Shown here: piece after piece, positions 1 to 6,786 of the stretch
Position numbering within the stretch: position 1 is the stretch's first letter
How the letters are laid out: every line of letters starts with the position of its first letter
Source of the DNA: Clostridium sp. CAG:411
GTDB taxonomy: Bacteria; Bacillota; Clostridia; Lachnospirales; Lachnospiraceae
Direction of reading: 5' to 3'
DNA: 9,885 bases
Assembly (NCBI GenBank): GCA_000437275.1
Contig: FR899710.1
Coordinates: 49,801 to 59,685 of the forward strand
Notes under the pieces: model-generated
What the model saw: only the letters and a program-made list of their open reading frames with translations
What the model was told of the DNA's origin: nothing
The model's database searches: none
Position numbers and translations under genes: made by a program

Positions 1-16
1 TCCGCTATTTTTTTAT

Positions 17-61
17 AGCTGTGTACTAGGAACGAAAATATCTAGTACATGGCTTTTTTTA
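17..61 (+). terminator. Intrinsic terminator of an upstream gene outside the window
   Basis: Arms 17-29 (AGCTGTGTACTAG) and 42-54 (CTAGTACATGGCT) pair over 13 positions with two G-U wobbles around a 12-nt loop. The second arm runs directly into a run of seven T (54-60). The T-run is on the + side only; the minus strand has no U-tract after the hairpin, so it should end a + strand transcript entering from the left. The gene it serves is outside the window. The hairpin also separates spoIIE from its upstream neighbour. Confidence 0.85.
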
Positions 62-215
62 TTTCTGCGGTGTTGTTAAGACTCCGTTTTGCTTCATGCT
101 CATATCGAGCAATACATCCTAATTATAGTGTAACCTTTGATGAACCAGTTCCTTTTGGCTGCGTTTTTTTGCTGTATTACGTGTGAATGTACACCGTTTG
201 TAAAAACACATATTT

Positions 216-222
216 TGTCGCA
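216..222 (+). promoter_or_regulatory. Possible upstream Spo0A box (0A box)
   Basis: TGTCGCA matches the Spo0A recognition heptamer TGTCGAA at 6 of 7 positions. It sits 25 bp upstream of the 0A-like site overlapping the spoIIE -35 element. Spo0A-activated promoters commonly carry more than one 0A box, which makes the position plausible. A 6/7 match to a heptamer is easily found by chance, so the call rests on context. Confidence 0.4.
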
Positions 223-246
223 TAGTTTTTTAGCTTTCTTCCCTTA

Positions 247-280
247 ATCGACAGACAACGTTCTTTCGGGCTTGTACAAT
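247..280 (+). promoter_or_regulatory. spoIIE promoter, sigma-A type with 21-bp spacer and overlapping 0A box
   Basis: The -35 element is TCGACA at 248-253 (5/6 to TTGACA) and the -10 element is TACAAT at 275-280 (5/6 to TATAAT). They are separated by 21 bp rather than 17. In Bacillus subtilis the Spo0A~P-activated promoters of spoIIE and spoIIG are known for 21-22 bp spacers and for 0A boxes over the -35. Here ATCGACA (247-253) read on the minus strand is TGTCGAT, a 6/7 0A box placed exactly on the -35. The -10 lies 37 bp before the GTG start. I infer Spo0A~P-dependent activation at the onset of sporulation. Confidence 0.7.
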
Positions 281-317
281 GTGTGCAAGGAAATCTAAGA
301 AAGAGAGGGTGTAGAAT

Positions 318-2618
318 GTGAGAATTAAGGGTATGAGTGAACGGGAATTTATTATGCTATTTGCGGCAGTGTTGATTGGGCGAGTACATTTAATTGGAAT
401 GAATCCGTTTGCGGTTGGATTTTTTATGGCAGTGTGTTATGAAAGAATTTCCAGAGTGTTTTTTGTTGCAGCATTAAGTCTTGGAATTTGGAATGCGTAT
501 GGATTTGTGATAGCAGTAAAGTATCTGCTGGTCTTTTTGTTGTGCGGGGCTTTGTGTGGAATAATAGAAAAAAGAAAAGGAAAAATTCCGTTAATCGTTT
601 ATAGCGGGATTGGGGCAGCAAGTTTATTATTGCTGGAATATATATGGAATCGAGTGCAGCTTGTAAATGCAGATCAGACATTATTACTGTTGCTGGAAAG
701 TTTGTTGGCAGGTGTATTTACACAGATTTTATACATAGGAATACATTATATTTTGACGGAAAAAAAGGCGATTTATGCTGGAAATGAAGAAATGATTTCG
801 ATTATGGTAATGGGAAGCTTATTGGTGTTTGGAGTGCCTTTTCAGGATAATATGGCATTTAACATATTGGAGTTTTGTCTTTCTATTTTGATTTTAGTAG
901 CGGGGTATCGTTATGGTGCTGGTGCAGGAAGCCTTGCTGGTGCGATTAGTGGGCTTTTTTTCCTTGCCAGAGACAGTAGTTTTGAAATGTTGGGAATATT
1001 GGCATTGCTTGGAATGGGAGCAGGTGTATTTCGAGAACTGGGAAGAGTTGTGAGTGCGATAACCTATGTAGGAATATATTTAGCGGCAGGAGTCTATATC
1101 AATGGAATCATGTTGTCGGTAGGACGTTTACGGGCAGTTATTTTGGCTGGGATTTTATTTGCAGTGCTTCCGAAAAAGATGATAAAAAAAGTAGAGACAA
1201 TGGCATTGGATAAAGATTATGCCTTTTTGGGTATGGAACGAATGGAGAAACAGATTAAGGGACGGTTGTCACATTTTTCAGAGCCATTTTTTGCACTTTC
1301 CCGCACCTTTTCAAAAATGTCACAGCAAAAGGAAACGATGGAAGAGCAGGATATGGAAGAAATTTTACAGCAGGTTACCAATAATTTGTGCAGTGGTTGT
1401 GAGAAAGCAAATCGTTGTCTTGGATTTACGCGACATGAAAAATATCAAACGGCAAGCTGTATTTTACCCGCTGCAAAGGAACATGGATATATTGAAGTGG
1501 GAGATTTCCCTGTAAATTTTGCAAATAAATGTGATTATTTAGATAGTTATGTAGCAGAGACAAATCAAGCACTGCGTTTGGTAAGTAACAATGTTCGCTG
1601 GCAGAATCGTCTGGCAGAAAGCAGGGAGGCCATTGCGGAGCAATTTCAGGATATTGGTTTTTTGTTGAAAGATTTTTCACAGGAATTGTTTCGGGAAAAA
1701 GAGTTGGAGTTGGATAAGAAAAAGGATTTGGCAGCAGTATTGAAACGCAATCAGATTTTGGTACGGCAAATTGAAAAGGTAGAGACGAATAAACATTGTC
1801 AGGAAATTCATTTACTTGCAAAAGCAAGAGGTCGTGGATGTATTACTACAAGAGAGTTGGCAAAATGCGTCAGTAATGTGTTGGATAAAAGTTTTGTGCC
1901 GATACAGGGTAGTAAAAATGTGCTTTCCAGAGATTATGAAAAAGTGATATTAGTGGAAGATACAAAATTCAAAACTATTACTGGCGTGGCAAGGTGCAGT
2001 AAAGAAGGAGAGGTGGTTTGTGGGGATAATTATTCCTTTTTAAAGCTGGACAGCGGGGAACTGGTTATGACTTTGGCAGATGGTATGGGAAGTGGAACGG
2101 ATGCATGTATGGAAAGTACCTCCGCAGTGGAATTGATGGAAAGTTTTCTGGAGGCAGGAGTGGGAGAAAAGACGGCAATTCGCCTGATTAATTCTATTTT
2201 TGTATTACAATCAGAAGAAGAACGACTTTCTACATTAGATATGGTTATCATAAATTTATATACGGGAATCTGTGATTTTATAAAAATGGGAGCGGCTACG
2301 GCATTTATTAAACGGGAGGACCGAGTAGAAATGATTACTTCTGCCAGCTTGCCGATGGGTATTTTTTCAAAAGCAGATTATGAGGATGTATCAAAAAAAC
2401 TGTATGATGGAGATATGGTAATTTTACTGAGTGATGGAGTTCTTGAGGCGGCACCTATGGTTCATAAAGAACGATATGTGATTGAATTGCTCTCAAATTT
2501 AAAAACAGAAAATCCAACAGAAATAGCAAATACATTGTTGCAACATGCCATTGTGAATAGTGGTGGGGAAATTGTGGATGATATGACGGTTTTGGTAGCA
2601 GGAGTGTGGATGAAATAG
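318..2618 (+). CDS. spoIIE: Stage II sporulation protein E, PP2C-type serine phosphatase
   Basis: SpoIIE dephosphorylates the anti-anti-sigma factor SpoIIAA in the forespore, releasing sigma-F from SpoIIAB, and it also acts at the polar septum. The 766-aa product has a multispanning hydrophobic N-terminal region (about residues 10-285) and a central region (about 290-540) with a cysteine cluster C358-C361-C367. The C-terminal PP2C domain starts near residue 555. Visible metal-site motifs are GDNYS (569-573), ADGMGSG (587-593), SDG (705-707) and DDMT (754-757); STLD (638-641) also fits SpoIIE. The length is close to the roughly 800 aa usual for the family. The start is GTG at 318: AGAGGG at 304-309 lies 8 nt upstream, and the overlapping ATG at 316 reads straight into TGA. 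ATG 333 is a weaker alternative. The gene is preceded by its own Spo0A-type promoter, and I saw no terminator after it. Confidence 0.96.
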   Translation: MRIKGMSEREFIMLFAAVLIGRVHLIGMNPFAVGFFMAVCYERISRVFFVAALSLGIWNAYGFVIAVKYLLVFLLCGALCGIIEKRKGKIPLIVYSGIGAASLLLLEYIWNRVQLVNADQTLLLLLESLLAGVFTQILYIGIHYILTEKKAIYAGNEEMISIMVMGSLLVFGVPFQDNMAFNILEFCLSILILVAGYRYGAGAGSLAGAISGLFFLARDSSFEMLGILALLGMGAGVFRELGRVVSAITYVGIYLAAGVYINGIMLSVGRLRAVILAGILFAVLPKKMIKKVETMALDKDYAFLGMERMEKQIKGRLSHFSEPFFALSRTFSKMSQQKETMEEQDMEEILQQVTNNLCSGCEKANRCLGFTRHEKYQTASCILPAAKEHGYIEVGDFPVNFANKCDYLDSYVAETNQALRLVSNNVRWQNRLAESREAIAEQFQDIGFLLKDFSQELFREKELELDKKKDLAAVLKRNQILVRQIEKVETNKHCQEIHLLAKARGRGCITTRELAKCVSNVLDKSFVPIQGSKNVLSRDYEKVILVEDTKFKTITGVARCSKEGEVVCGDNYSFLKLDSGELVMTLADGMGSGTDACMESTSAVELMESFLEAGVGEKTAIRLINSIFVLQSEEERLSTLDMVIINLYTGICDFIKMGAATAFIKREDRVEMITSASLPMGIFSKADYEDVSKKLYDGDMVILLSDGVLEAAPMVHKERYVIELLSNLKTENPTEIANTLLQHAIVNSGGEIVDDMTVLVAGVWMK

Positions 2619-2653
2619 GGAACTAAAATGCAGTTAAGAATAAGATTCAAAGA

Positions 2654-2682
2654 TTGACATTATATTATCAATAAGCTACCAT
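2654..2682 (+). promoter_or_regulatory. Sigma-A promoter of the AI-2E family gene
   Basis: A perfect -35 TTGACA (2654-2659), a 17-bp spacer and a -10 TACCAT (2677-2682, 4/6 to TATAAT) lie about 50 bp before the chosen start at 2735. The -10 overlaps the upstream in-frame ATG at 2681, so transcripts from this promoter could not include that codon. This supports the downstream start and gives the gene a promoter separate from spoIIE. Confidence 0.65.
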
Positions 2683-2720
2683 GAAAGCAGAAAGTGAAAG
2701 ACCCCAGTTGAAAGGTTACA

Positions 2721-2727
2721 AGGAGGG
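2721..2727 (+). promoter_or_regulatory. Ribosome binding site fixing the AI-2E family start
   Basis: AGGAGGG lies 7 nt before ATG 2735. No comparable site precedes the in-frame ATG at 2681, where the longest reading frame begins. ATG 2731 is nearer to the site but is out of frame. Confidence 0.85.
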
Positions 2728-2734
2728 ACAATGG

Positions 2735-3892
2735 ATGAAATTTTTTAAAGAGTTACTGAAGAAAAATTGGGCGCCATATACCATTGCCAGTTGCTCGGCA
2801 GTGTTGTTGTATTTGGCACTTACAAATGTGAATGTATTTCTGAAAGGGTTATCAGCAGTTTACAGTATTATGCTACCAGTCTTATCGGGAATTATTATCT
2901 CTTATGTGATGAATCCGCTAGTGCAGTTCATACATAAAAAGGTATTTGGAAAGATAAAGTCGGATAGACTTGGGAGAAACTTATCTGTGTTTGTTTCTGT
3001 TTTGATGGTAGTGGCATTAATTGGACTATTGATGGGAGCATTAATTCCACAAATGATAGACAGTATTGGTACATTTGCAGATAACTTTGAGAGCTATAGC
3101 CGCTCTTTACAAAAGCTGTTTAAATCATTTATGGATCGATTTGGAAAAGAGAATGATTTAGCATTGGTAGATCGGATATGGTCTCAGATAGTAGAAAAGG
3201 GATCGAAATTACTTTCTGAAAATATGGGAGAAATTATTGGAACTTCGTATAGTATAGGAAAGGGTTTTGTCAGCGGTATTATTGCCTGTATCCTTGCAGT
3301 GTATTTTTTGCTGGATGCCCCACACCTTATGGAATGTGTAGCAAAATTATTGCGTGTACTTACGACAGAGAAAAAGTACAAAAATATAACGGATTTTGTG
3401 AAACGTTGTAATCACATTCTTCTTCGTTTTATTATCTGTGACCTGATTGAAGGAGTTATCGTAGGCGTTGTGAATTTCATTTTTATGTCGATTGTAGGAA
3501 TGGATTATGCTTTATTGATTTCGGTTGTTGTAGGAGTTACGAATATGGCCCCAACGTTTGGACCAATTGTAGGAGCTGTAGTTGGAGCATTTATTCTTGT
3601 ACTTGTTAATCCATGGTATGCACTTTGGTTCTTAATCTTTACAGTCATTTTGCAGACAATCGATGGATATATCATCAAGCCAAAATTATTTGGAGATACC
3701 CTTGGAGTATCCTCTATTTGGATTTTGATTACCTTAGTTGTAGGTGGACGTATGTTTGGTGTTGCAGGTATTCTTCTTGCCATTCCATTTGCGGCAATCT
3801 GCGATTATATATTCAGGGATATTGTATGGAAACGATTGGAGCAGAGAAGTCGAAAACGGGAGTTGATGGAGAAAAAGAATAGCAAGAAATAG
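2735..3892 (+). CDS. AI-2E/PerM family membrane transporter
   Basis: This is a polytopic membrane protein of the AI-2E transporter family (Pfam PF01594; YdbI/YtvI/TqsA/PerM-like). Members export or exchange small solutes, including AI-2 in TqsA and Na+/H+ in some Bacillus members; the substrate here cannot be read from sequence. The 385-aa product has paired hydrophobic segments near residues 13-35 and 40-60, another near 85-105, and a soluble central stretch (about 110-175). Further segments follow at about 177-195, 230-295, 295-312 and 325-360. Family-like motifs are GVTNMAPTFGPIVGAV (267-282) and the QTIDGYIIKPKLFG segment (307-320), followed by a Gly-rich GVAGILLAIP (342-351). The tail from about 365 is Lys/Arg-rich and cytosolic by the positive-inside rule. 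Start 2735 was chosen over 2681 because of AGGAGGG and the promoter position; the longer form would be 403 aa. Confidence 0.9.
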   Translation: MKFFKELLKKNWAPYTIASCSAVLLYLALTNVNVFLKGLSAVYSIMLPVLSGIIISYVMNPLVQFIHKKVFGKIKSDRLGRNLSVFVSVLMVVALIGLLMGALIPQMIDSIGTFADNFESYSRSLQKLFKSFMDRFGKENDLALVDRIWSQIVEKGSKLLSENMGEIIGTSYSIGKGFVSGIIACILAVYFLLDAPHLMECVAKLLRVLTTEKKYKNITDFVKRCNHILLRFIICDLIEGVIVGVVNFIFMSIVGMDYALLISVVVGVTNMAPTFGPIVGAVVGAFILVLVNPWYALWFLIFTVILQTIDGYIIKPKLFGDTLGVSSIWILITLVVGGRMFGVAGILLAIPFAAICDYIFRDIVWKRLEQRSRKRELMEKKNSKK

Positions 3893-3897
3893 TAGGA

Positions 3898-3926
3898 TTG
3901 ACATTTTTTATGATATGTACTATCAT
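3898..3926 (+). promoter_or_regulatory. Strong sigma-A promoter upstream of the NUDIX gene leader
   Basis: TTGACA (3898-3903) is perfect, the spacer is 17 bp, and the -10 is TATCAT (3921-3926, 5/6). It begins only 5 bp after the AI-2E stop codon and closely resembles the promoter at 2654-2682, down to an ATGAAA reading at the -10 edge of both. Transcription should begin near 3932-3934, about 210 nt before the NUDIX start, leaving a long leader. Confidence 0.75.
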
Positions 3927-3932
3927 GAAAAA

Positions 3933-4141
3933 TATAAGAAAGACGTTGATGAAACGGGAAACAGTGCAAAACTAGGATGGTGTACACTGTAAAGAAATAA
4001 CAATAGCGTACGCAACGAATGAGTGGTAATAGATAGATATCCTCGTCCTATTTGGACGGGGATATTTTAACTTATGAGATTGTAGAGTGGGGGATTTCGC
4101 CCCCAACGCTTTGTGAGGATGTGCACAGAAATGAGGGAAAT
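3933..4141 (+). other. Long, potentially structured leader (or small RNA) before the NUDIX gene
   Basis: No plausible protein is encoded here; the longest ATG frame at the -10 edge is 16 codons. Several pairings are visible. CGTTG (3944-3948) can pair with CAACG (4013-4017), enclosing ACAGTG (3961-3966) paired with CACTGT (3985-3990). Two perfect 8-bp palindromes, GTGTACAC (3980-3987) and GCGTACGC (4006-4013), lie within 34 bp. A long hairpin follows at 4035-4067, then a G5/C5 hairpin near 4088-4105. I compared it by eye with ykkC, T-box, c-di-GMP, THF, fluoride and purine riboswitch cores and recognised none. It could be an attenuated leader, a small RNA ending near 4068, or a DNA operator region. 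Confidence 0.4.
4035..4068 (+). terminator. Terminator-like hairpin or attenuator in the NUDIX leader
   Basis: ATATCCTCGTCC (4037-4048) pairs with GGACGGGGATAT (4054-4065) over 12 positions with one G-U wobble and a 5-nt loop; two further outer pairs are possible. It is followed by a short T-run ending at 4068, then AA. The stem is strong but the U-tract is short. It lies about 100 nt downstream of the predicted transcription start and 74 nt before the NUDIX ATG. It could end a short RNA or the upstream AI-2E transcript, or work as a regulated attenuator. Confidence 0.5.
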
Positions 4142-4654
4142 ATGGAATTTTGGGATGTATATGATCAATGTATGCAAAAAACAGGTAGAACACATGTAAG
4201 AGGAGTGCCTTTAGAGGAAGGCGATTACCACTTGATTGTACATGTGTATCCAGTAAACAGTCAGGGAGAAATTTTAATCCAAAAACGAGCAGATACCGTA
4301 AAGACAAAACCTGGTGTATGGGCAACCACAGGTGGTTCTGTAATTGCAGGGGAGAACTTCTTTGAAGGAGGACTTCGTGAGCTTCGCGAGGAATTGGGAA
4401 TTGTTGCAGATGAGAAAAATACCCGTTTACTTGCCGTGATGCAAAGACCGAATCGGTTTCGTGCCGTATGGTTGGTGCGTACTGATATTACAAGAGAAGA
4501 ATTGCAGTTACAAAAAGAAGAAGTGGCAGATGCTATGTGGGCAACACCAGATAAGATTCGCGAGATGGTCGGAACCGGGGAGTTTTGGCATTATGACTAC
4601 TTAGAATGGTTATTTCGAAAGATTGATAAAGTCCGTGAGGAAGGTTGGATGTAA
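4142..4654 (+). CDS. NUDIX family hydrolase
   Basis: NUDIX enzymes hydrolyse nucleoside diphosphates linked to another moiety, using a divalent metal. The 170-aa product has an intact NUDIX box: G65, E71, then R79-E80-L81 and E83-E84-L85-G86-I87, fitting GX5EX7REUXEEXGU. The N-terminal EFWDVYD and TGRTHVRG segments and the HLIVHVYPVN strand resemble the NUDIX subgroup often labelled isopentenyl-diphosphate-isomerase-like. That label does not prove IPP isomerase activity, and the substrate is unknown. The start is ATG 4142, where GAGGG at 4133-4137 lies 4 nt upstream and the family N-terminus begins. The reading frame extends back to a TTG at 4052, but that codon is in a hairpin loop and has no ribosome binding site. 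The gene is the first of a closely spaced run, 76 bp ahead of the AAA-ATPase-like gene. Confidence 0.92.
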   Translation: MEFWDVYDQCMQKTGRTHVRGVPLEEGDYHLIVHVYPVNSQGEILIQKRADTVKTKPGVWATTGGSVIAGENFFEGGLRELREELGIVADEKNTRLLAVMQRPNRFRAVWLVRTDITREELQLQKEEVADAMWATPDKIREMVGTGEFWHYDYLEWLFRKIDKVREEGWM

Positions 4655-4730
4655 AAGGAAATATTTGATAGGTTATATAAGACTAAAAATGTATAGTTTC
4701 TTTCAGGCGAGATAGGAAGGTGAAAAGAGC

Positions 4731-6311
4731 ATGGGCGTTTATTTGAATCCAGGAAACAGGCTGTTTGCAGAGGCTATAGGTTCGGAAATATATGTAGATA
4801 AAACAGAACTAATAGAACATACGAATAAGGTGCTTGGAACCTTGCAGAAGTTTATCTGTATTAGTCGACCAAGACGTTTTGGAAAATCTATGGCTGCCAA
4901 TATGTTGGCTGCTTATTATGGAAGAGGCTGTGATTCAAGCACATTATTTGCATCCTATAAGATTGCAGGCTATGAAAGCTATAAAAAACACTTGAATCAA
5001 TATAATGTGATTTTTTTAAATGTTCAAAATGCTTTTAGTCGGGTAGAGACAATAGAAGAAATGTTGCAATATATTCAAAGGGAAATTTTGGATGAGCTGA
5101 AAGAGACATATAAAGGACTGATTCCAGAGGGAGAGAAATTTTTAAGTGCAGCATTGGAAAAGTTATATAGTAAGTCAGAGGAAAAATTTATATTTATTAT
5201 AGACGAGTGGGATTGTGCATTTCGAAGCAAGGAAGTACAAAAAGAAGAGCAGACAAGGTATTTGGATTTTTTAAGGGATTTATTAAAGGACAAAGCCTAT
5301 GTTGCATTGGCATACATGACAGGTATCCTTCCGATAAAAAAATATGGCACCCACTCGGCACTTAATATGTTTGATGAGTATTCTATGACATCTCCGAAAA
5401 ATTTTGCAGAATATATTGGTTTTACAGAAGAGGAAGTAAAGACATTATGTGAGAACTATCGAGCTGATTTTAATACGATGAAAAATTGGTATGATGGCTA
5501 TACATTTCCAAAGGCAGCACATGTTTATAATCCTAAGTCTGTAGTAGATGCGTTGCGTGCAGGAGAATTTGCAAGTTATTGGTCCCAGACGGAAACCTAT
5601 GAAGCGTTAAGAAAGTACATTGATGCAAATTATGATGGGTTGAAAGAAGCAATCATTTCTATGCTTGCCGGGAATTTTTATAAAGTAAACACAAGAACTT
5701 TCCAAAATGATATGACAACTTTTCAGAAAAAGGATGATATATTGACATTGCTGATTCACTTAGGTTATTTGGCATATGACAATAAAACTGCAAGTGTGTA
5801 TATTCCAAATGCGGAGATACAGGAAGAGTTTAGAAATGCAGTAGAAGGTTCTAACTGGACAGAAGTAATTGATGCAATTCACCAATCAGAGCAGTTGTTA
5901 CAGGCAACATGGAATATGGAATCAGAAACAGTTGCAGAAATGATAGATAGAGTTCATATGGAGAATACCTCTATCTTAACTTATAATGATGAAAATTCTT
6001 TAAGTTGTGTGATTTCCTTGGCGTATTATAATGCTATCAATGAGTATACAAAAATTAGGGAATTCCCTACAGGAAAAGGGTTTACAGATATTGTATATTT
6101 ACCAAAAGAGCATTCGAATAAACCAGCAATGCTTGTAGAATTAAAATATGGTAAATCTGCTGAGGGTGCTATTGCACAAATAAAAGAGAAAAAATATGTA
6201 GGAAGTTTAAGGGAATATCAAGGAAATTTGCTGTTAGTGGGAATTAATTATGATAAAGAAACCAAGGAACACCAATGTGTGATAGAGAAGTATACTATCA
6301 AGGAAAAGTAG
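4731..6311 (+). CDS. AAA-ATPase-like protein with C-terminal PD-(D/E)XK nuclease-fold domain
   Basis: This 526-aa protein fits the AAA-ATPase-like family (Pfam AAA-ATPase_like, PF09820) joined to a C-terminal PD-(D/E)XK module (PDDEXK_9/DUF1703). The family is frequent and often multicopy in gut Clostridia and Bacteroidetes, and its role is unknown. A Walker A-like RPRRFGKS is at 46-53, with K52 and S53, and a Walker B FIFIIDEWD at 153-161. GYTF (256-259) and YNPKSV (266-271) segments are also typical. The C-terminal fold shows GFTDIVYLP with D453, VELK with E470 and K472, and Q483 in AIAQIKEKKY, so the putative nuclease site is intact. Whether it cuts DNA is not known. AGGAAGG at 4714-4720 precedes the ATG by 10 nt. 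The VOC gene follows after only 17 bp, so cotranscription is likely. I saw no mobile-element ends around it. Confidence 0.88.
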   Translation: MGVYLNPGNRLFAEAIGSEIYVDKTELIEHTNKVLGTLQKFICISRPRRFGKSMAANMLAAYYGRGCDSSTLFASYKIAGYESYKKHLNQYNVIFLNVQNAFSRVETIEEMLQYIQREILDELKETYKGLIPEGEKFLSAALEKLYSKSEEKFIFIIDEWDCAFRSKEVQKEEQTRYLDFLRDLLKDKAYVALAYMTGILPIKKYGTHSALNMFDEYSMTSPKNFAEYIGFTEEEVKTLCENYRADFNTMKNWYDGYTFPKAAHVYNPKSVVDALRAGEFASYWSQTETYEALRKYIDANYDGLKEAIISMLAGNFYKVNTRTFQNDMTTFQKKDDILTLLIHLGYLAYDNKTASVYIPNAEIQEEFRNAVEGSNWTEVIDAIHQSEQLLQATWNMESETVAEMIDRVHMENTSILTYNDENSLSCVISLAYYNAINEYTKIREFPTGKGFTDIVYLPKEHSNKPAMLVELKYGKSAEGAIAQIKEKKYVGSLREYQGNLLLVGINYDKETKEHQCVIEKYTIKEK

Positions 6312-6328
6312 ATTTTTAGGAGAAATAT

Positions 6329-6691
6329 ATGAAATTAAAAAATATACTATTGGTTGTAAAAGATATTGAGAAATCAAGACAATTTTATCATGATTTATTT
6401 GGTCTTGAACTTGTTTTAGATAACAATGGAAATATGATTTTAACAGAAGGTCTTGTGTTGCAGGATGAAAAAATCTGGAGGGAGTTTCTTGGAAAAGAGA
6501 TTATTCCACAAAATAATGCCTGTGAATTGTATTTTGAAGAAATGGATATAGAGGCTTTTGTGCAGAAATTGGAAAGATTATATCCTTCCATTGTATATGT
6601 CAATAGACTGATCACGCATAGTTGGGGGCAAAAAGTAATTCGCTTTTATGACCTGGATGGAAATTTGATTGAGGTAGGAACGCCAATGTAA
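6329..6691 (+). CDS. VOC/glyoxalase-bleomycin resistance fold protein
   Basis: The 120-aa product has the paired beta-alpha-beta-beta-beta modules of the vicinal oxygen chelate superfamily. The first runs from ILLVVKDIEKSRQFYHDLFG (6-25), and the second contains ELYFEEMDIEAFVQKLE (66-82) and FYDLDGNLIEVG (106-117). Members include glyoxalase I, fosfomycin- and bleomycin-resistance proteins and dioxygenases; the substrate here cannot be assigned. The position that holds the first metal-ligand histidine in glyoxalase I appears to be N5, so true glyoxalase I activity is unlikely. E115 in the final strand is kept. AGGAGA (6318-6323) sits 5 nt before the ATG. The gene begins 17 bp after the AAA-ATPase-like stop, which suggests one transcript. 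Confidence 0.88.
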   Translation: MKLKNILLVVKDIEKSRQFYHDLFGLELVLDNNGNMILTEGLVLQDEKIWREFLGKEIIPQNNACELYFEEMDIEAFVQKLERLYPSIVYVNRLITHSWGQKVIRFYDLDGNLIEVGTPM

Positions 6692-6786
6692 ATGGGAAAA
6701 CAAGATGATTTTCTTTAGATTATACTGGAGTGTTGCGTAAATAAGGTGATAGGTCGAGTACACGGATAGAAACGAGGAGATACATC
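6692..6786 (+). promoter_or_regulatory. Gap before recQ with a weak possible -10 element
   Basis: TATACT at 6721-6726 matches the -10 consensus at 5 of 6 positions, but no acceptable -35 lies 16-18 bp upstream. AGGAGA at 6775-6780 is the recQ ribosome binding site, 6 nt before its ATG. No terminator hairpin is visible, so recQ may be read from upstream, from a weak promoter here, or both. Confidence 0.25.

Noticed and set aside
103..117. Small inverted repeat TGCTC/GAGCA upstream of spoIIE.
   Set aside because: A 5-bp stem with a 5-nt loop and no T-run is expected by chance and fits no known element.
1426..1827. 133-codon minus-strand open frame inside spoIIE.
   Set aside because: It is antisense to a strongly recognisable SpoIIE, has no family-like features, and lies opposite a real coding frame.
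2681..2734. Upstream in-frame ATG giving an 18-residue N-terminal extension to the AI-2E family protein.
   Set aside because: No ribosome binding site precedes it, it overlaps the -10 element of the predicted promoter, and AGGAGGG points to ATG 2735.
3933..4068. A ykkC-type or other known riboswitch, prompted by a CTAGG core next to a NUDIX gene.
   Set aside because: The conserved elements after CTAGG in ykkC RNAs (the TTCCG and GGTCC-type segments) are absent, and the enclosing stem leaves only an 18-nt loop.
4052..4141. 30-codon N-terminal extension of the NUDIX protein from a TTG.
   Set aside because: The TTG lies in the loop of a strong hairpin with no ribosome binding site, and the family N-terminus starts at M-E-F-W at 4142.
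3972..4325. 117-codon minus-strand open frame across the NUDIX leader.
   Set aside because: It overlaps the 5' half of the NUDIX gene and the promoter-leader region, and its composition is typical of an antisense shadow.
4665..4697. Promoter before the AAA-ATPase-like gene (TTGATA and TATAGT).
   Set aside because: The spacer is 21 bp with no sign of an activator site, and no other -35 fits, so the support is too weak.
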